Shown here: positions 1 through 10,800 of the stretch, piece after piece
How positions within the stretch are numbered: the stretch's first letter is position 1
How the letters are laid out: each line of letters starts with the position of its first letter
Position numbers and translations under genes: made by a program
NCBI RefSeq assembly: GCF_963422355.1
Contig: NC_085091.1
Coordinates: forward strand, 5,480,184-5,544,183
Length of the DNA: 64,000 bases
Direction of reading: 5' to 3'
From: Corticium candelabrum
Taxonomy: Eukaryota > Porifera > Homoscleromorpha > Homosclerophorida > Plakinidae
The notes under the pieces: model-generated
What the model saw: the letters and a program-made list of their open reading frames with translations, nothing else
Database searches by the model: none
Told to the model about the DNA's origin: nothing

Positions 1-166
1 ATGGGACCTTCGCTTGGCTTCTTGTAGAACGATATATTCGTTTGATTTGCGATTCTCTTGTAAAAAGTAACAAACGCATACAACTATTACCTGATCTTTA
101 CTCTGCGCTTCTCGGTTTGACGACAGTTTGGCCGTAAAATGGAGGTTTACGACATGAAGGATGATA

Positions 167-211
167 CGAAGGATGGGCCATGGATCCTAGTCTAATATAT
201 AAAGCTCAAAT

Positions 212-258
<47 letters not shown>

Positions 259-793
259 TCGCGTTTGGCGGTCACGTCTTTTGTCCGTTTGCAACCGAAA
301 TCGGCACGTACAGAGGAAGGTTTGCGTAAAAAATAAAAAAAAATATTGCACCGGGTCCCCTCTCGAGGGATCGACCCACGTGTAAAATTTCTCGACGACG
401 CAAACGCTACACATTGCAGTTCATTCGAACACACGCCCGCACCAGTCCCGTGTAGACCCTATGCATCGCTGTCCTTCGCAAAGCTTCGAGCAATCGAATA
501 TCTCTTGCCGACGAAACTTACTCTTCTATCGCTTGCGTTTCTTTCCAAATTCTGATTGTATTTGCACCGAATCCAATCTACACGTTTTCTGCAGCAAGCG
601 CTACACGGGGAGTGTGTCGATTTTTATCGAAACAAGCGCGAAGAGCAAGATTCGAATTTATTCAGCATATCCGGGACCTCGCAACAAAGATTGCACGTGA
701 CGTGTCCAGACCTATCTTTACACTACAGCATTTTGTCCGTACGAAGGACGGGCCATGTGTACTAGTATATATATAAAGCTCAAATTGTCTGTC

Positions 794-835
<42 letters not shown>

Positions 836-1345
836 CGCGTTTGGCGGCCACGTCTTTTGTCCGTTCGCAACGGAAATTGGCATGCACACTCGGCGCACAC
901 AGGGGAAGGTTTGCGTAATAAAATTAAAAAAAATTATGCACCGGGTCCCTTCTCAAGGGGTCGACCCCCGCCTAAAATTACTCGATGACGCAAACGCTAC
1001 ACCTTCCGGTTCATTCGAACACACGCCCGCACCAGTCCTGTGCAGACCGTATGTATCGTCGTCCTTCGCAAAGCTTCGAGTGATCGAATATCTCTTGCCG
1101 ACAAAACTTACTCTTCTATCACTTTCGTTTCTCTCCAAATTCTGATTGCATTTGCACCGAATCCAAACTACACATTTACTGCAGCAAGCGCTGCACGGCG
1201 AGTGTGTCGATTTCGATCGAAACAAGCGCGAAGAGCAAGATTCGAATTCATTCAGAATATCCGGGACCTCGCAACAAAGATTGCACGTGACGTGTCCATA
1301 GACCTATCTTTACACTACAGTATCTTGCCCGTACGAAGGACGGGC
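167..1345 (+). repeat. Tandem array of ~575-bp repeat units (two full copies, third begun)
   Basis: Two consecutive copies (about 167-740 and 742-1,332) share the same order: a GGGCCATG...CTAG(TA)n start, TATAAAGCTCAAATTGTCTG, a (GT)n run, TTCGCGTTTGGCGG, then about 450 bp of unique sequence ending CCGGGACCTCGCAAC...TTTACACTACAG. A third start at about 1,333 runs directly into an (AT)n tract at 1,358-1,394. A diverged copy lies inverted at about 22,900-23,290. No transposase is seen, so the family is unassigned and could be a non-autonomous element. Confidence 0.8.
208..254. repeat. (GT)n microsatellite in repeat unit 1
   Basis: Pure GT run at the same place in the unit as the GT run at 799-834 in unit 2, so it belongs to the repeat family. 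Confidence 0.95.
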
Positions 1346-1356
1346 CATGTATACTA

Positions 1357-1396
<40 letters not shown>

Positions 1397-1433
1397 GTGT
1401 ATACATGTGCGTGCATGCATGTTTCTGTGAAGT

Positions 1434-1646
1434 TCATGTCAAGGATATGTCTGCAAGGGTCAGCACGACAAACAATGTGTTCTTTCTTGCATCAATCAAA
1501 CTTGCCTGTGAGGCGATGGATTTGGCTTCGTGTATTGCTAGGAATTCTCTAATTCCATCAAGATCAAATATACCAAACAAGAATCCAGCAGACTGGATTT
1601 CATCTTTACAGTCACAATCTTGATTGATCTTTCCGGGTAGTCCCAT
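1434..1646 (-). CDS. Possible small divergent ORF, unknown
   Basis: A 70-codon minus-strand frame from ATG at 1,646 to TGA at 1,434. It starts 115 bp from the + strand receptor start at 1,761 and points away from it. The composition is not repetitive (for example KDEIQSAGFLFGIFDLDG), but I recognise no family, signal peptide or membrane segment. It may be the last exon of an otherwise unseen gene or a chance frame. Confidence 0.2.
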   Translation of the reverse strand: MGLPGKINQDCDCKDEIQSAGFLFGIFDLDGIREFLAIHEAKSIASQASLIDARKNTLFVVLTLADISLT

Positions 1647-1760
1647 ACCCGTAGTTGGAGCAAGTTGGGGGTACAGGCCCGAACGTGTAGTAATAGCCTC
1701 TAGGAAATGACCAAATAGTTCCGGGACTCTACTCTAACGCACGCTACTAGCTCTTCAACA

Positions 1761-1837
1761 ATGCAAATAGCTTTGCTTCAACTAAAGCTTTCACTCGTAG
1801 CGCTGCTTTTCTTTTCATCTGTGGTTTCGCTTCCTAC
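1761..1837 (+). CDS. Receptor exon 1, 5' part: start codon and signal peptide
   Basis: ATG at 1,761 opens a hydrophobic leader ([18 protein letters not shown] then SSVVSLP), a typical signal peptide of about 25 residues. The frame is cut at 1,837 by the retroelement. Removing the element and one copy of the CCTAC duplication puts codon ACC across 1,836-1,837 and 6,089 and continues in frame into the first Sema strand ([20 protein letters not shown]). This supports 1,761 as the ancestral start better than any ATG inside the LTR. Confidence 0.85.
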
Positions 1838-4800
1838 TGTAGTATCAAGTGATTGCGGTTCAACATGGAGATTGCCGACACGTGGTCTATTGACTGAACA
1901 CAACTCAAGACAAAACTACGCATGCCCGTACCCGTAGTTAGTATCCCGTATTGGGGAACGCCCACTACATCTCCCCCTTTTATAAGTCCAACCTTTGAGG
2001 GGGGCGACTTACTCTACCCGAACTCGTAATTACTGGACTGTCCATAATAGACGTTCTAGGTTCATGCACCCGTACACTACAGTCTGGTTTTTCTGAAGTC
2101 TCTGCCCCTTGCTGAACAGGTACACTACTCCGTGACACTGGTTGATCTTCACAAGGTACTTGGCTTTCTTTTGTTACGTCTTGAGACTGCTCTGTTGATG
2201 TTTGTGAAGCTCCTTCTTCTAAGGTTATTGGTCTCAGACTTCTTCTGTTCCTACGGACTTGCTTCTGTGGTGTGGTAACTATGTAGGACCTTGGACTAGC
2301 TGATGCAACTACCGTGCCATACTGGCGTTGATCAGGCACCCACACCTTCGTTCCCGGTAGGAGTACTGCAAGATCCTTTGCTTTATGGTGTTTGTCAAAA
2401 TCTTGTTTCATTTTGTTCTTTGCTCTCTCTTCAGTATTTCTAAGAGCACTGAGATCTGGAACTCTCGGTCTCAGTTGGTCAGGAATCATTGGGACGTTCG
2501 TTCTAAGCTTCCTGCTCATTAGGAGCTCCGCTGGACTGAATCCATTGTGCAAGGGCGTAGATCTATATGACAGCAATGCCATATAGGGATCGTCTCTCTT
2601 CTGTAACAAGGACTTGATAGTTTGAACAGCGCGTTCTGCCTCGCCGTTGGCTTGCGGAAAGCCGGGACTGGATGTCACATGTGAAAATTGGCACTCCTTT
2701 CCAAACTGTCTAAAAGCTTCTGACGAAAACTGAGGCCCATTGTCGGAAACAACTATTTCCGGGAAACCGTGCCGAGCGAAGATAGACCTCAGATGGTTAA
2801 TGACCGCTGGAGAGGTTGTAGATGAAAGTAAAGCAATTTCCACATACCGTGAATAGTAATCAATCACTAGTAGGTACGGACGACCACGCCATTCAAACAG
2901 GTCCATAGCAACTTTCTGCCATGGGTATGCTGGAAAAGGTGTGTAGACTAGCGGCTCAGCTGGATTTCTCCTTTCTCTCGCACACGTAACACAATTGGCG
3001 ACTAAAGCTTCAATCTGTGTACTGATCCCTGGCCACCAAACAGCTTGTTTGGCCCTCTCTCTACATTTGGAAACTCCTTGATGACTACCGTGGAGCGTGT
3101 GTAACACTTCTGCTCTCATTGTGGGTGGAATGACTATTCTAGATCCCCTGAGAAGCAGTCCATCGTGGATATGTAATTCATTACGAAGGTTCCAATAAAG
3201 TCTGGACTCTCCTTGAAGTAGATGCGACTTTGGCCACTCGGTTGTCACATATGTCTTCGTTTGACTAATAGCTGTATCTTCATTCTGCAACACTTTGATC
3301 TCTTCAAGTCTCTTCTCTGATGCAGGTAATGTCTCAGAGAATAAAGACGTGAAGTGTTCGACTTCTTCTTCTACAATCTGGTCCACCTTGCTCGGAGTTA
3401 GGATTGGTTGTCGAGACAAAGCATCCGCAGTGACAAGCTCTTTCCCCGGTATGTGACGTATAGAAAACGAAAATCGGAAAAGACGCATTCGAAACCGTTG
3501 AATCCTTGGCGGGAGATCGTCCAAACCTTTGGATCCTAGCAGGGGGACCAGAGGTTTATGATCCGTTTCTATAGTAAAGTCTCTTCCAATCAGGTAATGC
3601 TGGAATCTCTCCGACGCCCAAGTTACAGCTAACGCCTCTTTCTCGATTTGCGCGTAGCGACGCTCTGTTTCTGACATCGATCGAGATGCATAAGCAATAG
3701 CCTTATATTTACCGTCTGATTGCTGCTGTTGTAGTACAGCGCCTAACCCATACGACGATGCATCAGCAGACAGAATAGTTGCCTGGTTTGGGTGGTACAG
3801 AGCAAGAACTGGTACCGTAGTAATCTTTCGTTTGATTCTTTCGAATGCCTCGTTTTGCGGTCCACCCCAATGCCAGTGACTCTTTTGTTGTAAGAGCGCA
3901 CGTAGAGGCTCCGTGATCTCAGAAAGATCTTTCACATATTTGGCTTGATGGTTGACTAATCCCAAAAACCGTCTTAGTTCTGCAACGTTCTTTGGGGTAG
4001 CCATCTCAGTGATAGCACTGACTTTCTCTGGATCAGGCTGAATTCCTCCTTGGCTAACTATCTGTCCAATGAACTTCACTGACGGGACTGAAAAGACGCA
4101 CTTCTGTTTGTTTAATGTAACTCCAGCTGCGCGAAGTTTTGTGAGAACTTGTCGAAGTCGCTGGTCATGTTGTTCTTGGTTAACCCCAAATACCAGTATG
4201 TCGTCAACCATACAAACGACACCCTCCAGACCTTCTAAAATCTGGGACATTCTCTTTTGGAAATGTTCGGGCGCCGACGTAATGCCGAAGGGTAGCCGGT
4301 GAAAACAGTATCTGCCGAAGGGAGTAATAAATGTAGTCAGCGGAGATGACGCTTTTGAAAGACGCACCTGCCAAAACCCTGAGTTGGCATCCAGTTTCGT
4401 AAAGACTTGGGCGTTTCCCAGCTGTGCTAATGTGTCTTCTACTGACGGAAGGATGTGTCGTTCTCTTCTCACACTCTGGTTAAGCTTTGTCAGGTCAACA
4501 CAGATACGGACGGTACCGTTAGGCTTGGGTACCACTACCATCGGCGCGCACCAGTCTGTCGGTCCCTCCACTTTGGAAATGACGTCGAGTGCTTCCATTC
4601 TAGACAATTCTTCCTTGACTTTAGGCAAGAGGGGTATCGCAATCCGACGAGGTGTGCTCAAGGCAAATGGCTTGGAATTCTCTTTCAGGCATATGTGATA
4701 TTCGTCGTGAAGGCTTCCCAACCCTTGAAAAACATCTGAGTATTCTGTAACAATGGATGGAACTAGCTTATCTGAACGCACAGACTCGATTCTGGAGAGT

Positions 4801-7800
4801 AGGTTCAACTTCTCAATAGCAGGTCGTCCCAGAAGAGGATTACTGAGGTTCTCCACCACGTAAACTTTATCCTCTACACTGCATTCTCCCTTTTGTAAGC
4901 GACAGACAAAATAACCAGTAACATCCAGTAGGTTCTTATTGGGACCGTGTAAATTCCTATCAGGTGCTGTAAGGGTTGTGTTCCACTGTTTGTTGAACCT
5001 GGAGAACAGTTTTGCCGGTATGACGGAAACGTCTGCTCCCGTGTCTATCTTGAATTGTACTGGTGTGTTTTTGATCAAAAGTGAGACCATCCAAGGACTA
5101 CTACTACCAGGCGCAGTGAGAGCTCCGAGGAAAACCCCATTTTCAGTATTATCAGTATCAGAAACGACTTCACTGACGAACTTACTACGGCATTGTGCGC
5201 CATAGTGGCCTATCTTCTGACACTTTGAGCATTTGGCTTCCCGTGCGGGACAATTAGCCCTGTTGTGGCCTGGCGTACGCCCACACCGTCCGCAGGTTTC
5301 CTTGAAACTGGTTGTAGTCCTTGTCTCGGTTGGCTTCTTCTTACCCTTCTCAACGGCGCTGACATCCTTGCCCAGTGTGCCGCCCGTTGGTTCCTCTGAG
5401 AAATGACTGCGTAGCGTTTTCTGTTGTTGTTTCACTGCTTCTGACTGCCTAGCTGACACTACTGCTTTCTCCAGCGTAAGTTCATGGTCTAGCTGTAATC
5501 TTTCTGACAGTTTCAAGTCTCTCAAACCAACTACGATACGATCTCGAATGAGATCATCGTGCAATACGCCAAACTGACAGTGCTCAGCTAGAGTATACAG
5601 CGATGTTATAAACGCGTCTACTGGCTCACCCTCTCCTTGGGATCTCTGATTGAAACGAGCTCGTTCGTAGATAATGTTTCTCTTCTTTACGAAGTGGCTC
5701 TCGAACTTCACTTTTACCTCGCTATAGCTCTTCATCTCCTCTCCTGACAATGCTAGCAACGTGAGTACGTCCTCAGCCTTTTCTCCCATTGCGTAGACTA
5801 ATGTAGAGACTTGTGTCGGACCTTCCTTCTTGTCCAGCCCTGTGCCTTCTCGGTACCGCTCGAATCGTTTGATCCACCTCACCCAGTCTTCTGGATGAGT
5901 AAAGTCGAAAGGCGTTGGCAACGGAAACGTCGAGTTCGCCATCTGTCACCATGTAGTATCAAGTGATTGCGGTTCAACACGGAGATTGCCGACACGTGGT
6001 CTATTGACTGAACACAACTCAAGACAAAACTACGCATGCCCGTACCCGTAGTTAGTATCCCGTATTGGGGAACGCCCACTACACCTACCTTCTCCGGAAA
6101 TAAGAGAGTCGAGAAAATAGTTGTGCACCCGCAGACTGGAGATGTTTACGTAGCGGCAGTCAACAGGATCTACCGTCTATCAGACTCGCTGGTGAAGCAA
6201 GATGAGCATGTGACTGGGCCAAAACACAGCGATGGGAGATGCTTTCCTAGGGCGTGGAATCTTCCGCCCGTGAATACCTGCCATGACTCGAATACGCTAA
6301 CTGATTTTCACAATCAGTTGTTTTTGCTCAATGAGACGAGCTCTGTATCTTCTGACACACTCGTTGTTTGTGGTAGTGTAGTAAGTGGAGAGTGCAACTT
6401 CTATTCTGTAGAGAATATTTCCTCTATTTTGATTTCAGCACTGGAAGTATTCTCTAAATCGGCTAGTGTACACGTTCCTATTCTTGTTGGTACGGAGGCA
6501 ACGTTGAGCACAGCTGCACTAATTTCTACTGCTCATGGTGATTCTGCTCTCTATGTTGCTACCTATAGAGATCGTTCTTCACTGCAGCTGGTCAACAAAC
6601 CAGTCATGAATGTCGTCAGTCTAGAGAGAAATGATTTGTTGAAGCAACTAGGCTCTCTCAATTTTAATAACTGGATTCGCATGGGTATAGAATCTCGTCC
6701 TCGACAGAGCTTCACAAGCGGACAGTTTGTTTACTTTACATCATATCAAGAGGATAGAACCAATACTGGTGCTTACCGAACTGTTTTGTCTCGAATCTGT
6801 AAAGATGATTCTGGTTTAGGGAGTAGCAGTTCTACATTATATGGTTATATGGAAGCTACCATCAAATGTCAAAATAGTTCACACTCGTTTGGTTTTCTTA
6901 CGTCTCAGACAATATTCAACCCAGGAAAAGCTCTACAGGCAGCTTTGAATTTGAGCAGCTCTGAAGATCTTCTTATTGCTTTGTTTGCAGAAAGTTACAG
7001 TAGAAATAATGACACACTGAAAGGTGATTTTTCAGTATGCATTTACAAAATGACAGATATTGAACAGAAATTTAAAGAGACACAAGATAAATGTAGAAAA
7101 GGAGATAGGTCAATAATGAAAGGATTTGAAAGAGAGGGAACAAACATTGAACAATGCATAGCAGACCTTACTGCAATATGGAAGGAACAGTCATGCTCAC
7201 CACCTGACGGTGTATCAGTCTTGTTGGAAGTTGGCAGTGTCATTTTGTCTCAACCGGCATTTATCAAGACATTGTTTCAGATTACAAGTGTTGCTGTCTC
7301 TGTTGTTGAGAAATCTACTGTTGCATTTTTGGGAACTGCTCATGGTCACATTTTGAAGGCAATAAAGTTATCGGACAGTAAAGTTGTAGATTCAAGTAAT
7401 ACATTACTTGTGTTATAGATGATACTCCAAGATCTCACAACAGTAACTGAATTAAGTAATACACTTCTTATAGAGCTGACAACATCTAAAGAAATTCATT
7501 CACTTGTGTTCAGTCATGACAACAGGTATCTGTTTGCTGTGTCAGAATCAGAGGTACAACTCTTAGCTTGTCTAGTTGTTAATTGTTTGTGTTGTAATGA
7601 TATGAAATTTTAGGTTGTGAAAGTTCCAGTACAAACATGCTCATCTTTGAAATCCTGTGACCAATGTATTGCCAGCAATGATCCATTCTGTGGTTTCTGC
7701 GTGTTGGAGGACAAGTTTGTCTCGCCAATTCATTATTACTATTAGGTTTCATTGTTGACCATCAATCTTATTGTGACAGATGTTCTGTCCAGTCAGACTG

Positions 7801-10800
7801 TCAGATGTCTGATGACATTGGTCGATGGATTCAAACGAACAGTTCACAGTGTATTGTCTTTGCTGGTTTGAAGCAGGGAAGCCCCAAGATTGCACCAATA
7901 ACTAGACCAGTTCAAGTCAATTGCATTTCCCATAAGCTGTTTGTGCTACCATTAGATTGTATTTGTTGCTGTAGATTTCCTTAGAGGTTTCTAACATTCC
8001 TGACATTGGAAGTTTTGAATGTGTTTTTGATATAATTGGCAACACAACAGCAACTATAGTATCACCACAAGTGATATTGTGCAACACTCGTACTCTAGCT
8101 ACTTTACCAGATGGAAACGGTAATGTCTTGTATTATGTATAAAATTGGTTTTCAGAGTGTGTGTTTTAATCAATTACGGTAAAGGAGACAGTTTGTCTGT
8201 TTCTGTGTCACTGAAGTCAACAGTGACAAATTCAGTTTTTGTCAGAGACATCACAGACATAACTGTCTTTGACTGTCGAATCCACAGAAAGTAAGCTGTG
8301 TTGCAATTGCGTTCATTAGATGTAATGGCTATTCAAGTTAACTTGATTGTTCTATTGATTATTTATTAGGTGTTCAAGTTGCACTACTAGTAGCGTTCCT
8401 TGTGGATGGTGTCTGTACAATAGTGTTTGTACAGACTCCTACAAGAGTTGCAGAGATGGCCAATCCTCCAACAGAATTGAGGTTTGTTAGTAGTCACTTT
8501 AAATTTTGTAGTTTAATTTGTAACACTTATATATTGTAATACAATGTATAACATATCAATAGCTCCAAGTACACTACAACCAGTTAGACTAACTTCGAGT
8601 GAGTACTAAGTGTTATTCTACTTTTCTATAGTCTACTAATCTAATTATCTAAAACCACTTGTTTCATTCCTCATTAACAAAAAGAACCATGAATTTTCAA
8701 GTATTAAAAAAGTTAAGTAGTAGAGTTCTTGAGATAACTCAGTCTTGATGGTTCTTCCACTTCTTGTTTTATATGCTTGTTTGACTTCTGTTGTTGTATT
8801 TGTTGTTCTTTCTTGTTGTTGTTGTTGTTGTTATTGTTGTTGTTGTTTTCTCTCTGTAGAGTCTTTTTCCTGTGCTGCAGCTGGTTTTAGAGCTGTTTCC
8901 TTGATTGGCTTTAAATGTATCCTATTCCTTCGATATGTTGTATTCCATGTTTCTAGCCAGGCATGCCAAGGCTTACCGGCGCTACGCTTTTAAAACTGCC
9001 CGCTACGCCTTTAGCGGACTGGCTATGCATGTACTGTACGCTACATGCACACATGCACTCACTCACTTGACACTCTGCTCTCCAGAACTTGTGGCAAAGG
9101 GAGCGCTACATGCAACGTTTATAGAGTGATAATGAGGGAGAAGATGGAGACGTGTCAATCATGAGTCTCTAATTGCATAGCTATAGTATTGTCATTGGAT
9201 TTGTTGCCTAGTAATAGAAATGAGATACTGATAGGTTCTCTCAGCGTGGTATATTAGTCCCCTCACCCAAGTCAGTGGTAATTTTTATTTCACAGACACA
9301 TATATGCCACGCCCACGTACCAGATCTGTGTACCACGGCCATACCGCTATATATGCCTTCTAAAAATCCTGACTAGAACCCTGTACCTGATGATGTATTT
9401 GAGACCTGTTGGATAGTTGTTTGGCTACCTTTGCTTTTTGCCACTCATTTGCTTTTGTATTGGGCTGTATCCTTGTTGTTTGATTTTCTTTCAGTTCCAG
9501 TAAGTCTCTGGCTCGTCGATCACAATACTTCTTTTGTCTGTCCTCTGTTTTTTGTATTGTTCTGTATATTTTTGGTTACTTTGGGTTGTAGCAACAATGT
9601 TGCTGTTGGCAACAGGGTCTTAGATCTTTGGTTCATAAGCCTCTAACTGGACTTGATGTCATCCCTTGAGTTGGCATACTTTAGTAATCTAAGACTGATA
9701 ACCAAGGGCCTGTTTGTGCTTTCCTAGCTTTCTTCATCAGTTTTTTCATGTCATTACAGCGTTTTCAGCTTTCCCATTTGATTTTGCTGGCCTGGGTTGC
9801 TTGTTCAATGAGTAATGTTTCATGCAGGTTTTGCAGGATTTCTGAAACGTGTTAGATGAATTCAAATTGTGGTCCATTGTCGGTTATCAATGTATCTGGA
9901 ATTCCATGCCTGGCGATATGTTTCTTCAACTGTCAAATTATTTTCTCTGATGATATAGTTTTTAGTCGACCTTCTTCAAAGAACTTAGAGGAGAACTTCC
10001 ACGATTTTCAAGTTAGGGTCAGATACAAGTCCCTTCCATAAACCGACAATTCGAAGGGACATAGGTTTTGTGCGCGACATCTTCACCGCAGGAGAAACGT
10101 CGAAAGAAAGGGGCATGTCGGGTAAGCGAGGTACATGACGTCATTGTCGCAAAGCCACACGCGCATGCCATTGGGTTAGATGCAGTTGTGGACGGATTCG
10201 AACGCATACGCATTGTTCTTTTCTGTCTGGTGTTCGACCTTGCAGTTTCGAGCCAGAGTACGAGCCTACTCAGCGTGACATCAATGCAGTTGCATGAATA
10301 CATTGACGGCCATGACAGCAGACAGATCACCAGTGAACACTGTCTGATGAGAACGAAAATCGAGTTGGGAACACTTCTTGGTGCAGCTGCAACAGGTGTT
10401 CTGTAATGCCTAGAGTAGCCGAGTACTTGTGCTGCCAGGAAGTGGACGAACTAGGGTATAGGGTGGAATCTTCAGGATCTGATCTGTAATTATTACGCAG
10501 CATGAGAACTTCCTTGCTGTGTGTCTTAATGAAGACGTTCTTCGAACAGCTGTAGTCTTAATGACCGATTGGCGACGGGATCCCATCAGAGAGCCACCAA
10601 CTTCCAGGCGAGTAGCATCTAGACGAACTTGGACTGGCTTGCCTATGTAAAATTTTCACGCAGGCTGCTGGAACTAACTGTGTGCAGGTAATTTACTTGC
10701 TTGGTGCACGAGAGGCTGGGCAAGGGTATCAGACGTGTCATTGCAACATGCATTGTAGGACTCAAAGTGATCTGAACAAACGCGGCTGTTTCTTGAGATA

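Larger units (their letters stand above)
1838..6083 (-). mobile_element. Complete Ty3/gypsy LTR retrotransposon, minus orientation
   Basis: Direct LTRs of 132 bp at 1,838-1,969 and 5,952-6,083 both run TGTAGT...ACTACA and differ at one base (T/C in CAACAYGGAG). The 5-bp target duplication CCTAC lies at 1,833-1,837 and 6,084-6,088. On the minus strand a polypurine tract AAAAGGGGGAGA (1,970-1,981) abuts the 3' LTR, and a TGG-starting primer-binding-type sequence (TGGTGACAG) follows the 5' LTR. A single uninterrupted gag-pol frame fills the interior. Every structural part is intact, so the insertion is young and could be active. Short LTRs, one ORF and two zinc knuckles are reminiscent of the Mag/K02A2.6-like group, but that assignment is from memory. 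Confidence 0.97.

Noticed and set aside
1642-1672. CCCATACCCGTAGTTGG resembles part of the gypsy LTR (CCCGTACCCGTAGTTAG)
   Set aside because: Only about 15 bases are shared and the flanks do not align, so I do not call a third LTR fragment.
6036-6088. ATG at 6,036 as the genuine start of the receptor
   Set aside because: It lies inside the 5' LTR, gives no signal peptide, and the upstream exon at 1,761-1,837 joins perfectly across the empty site. Kept only as a possible allele-specific start.
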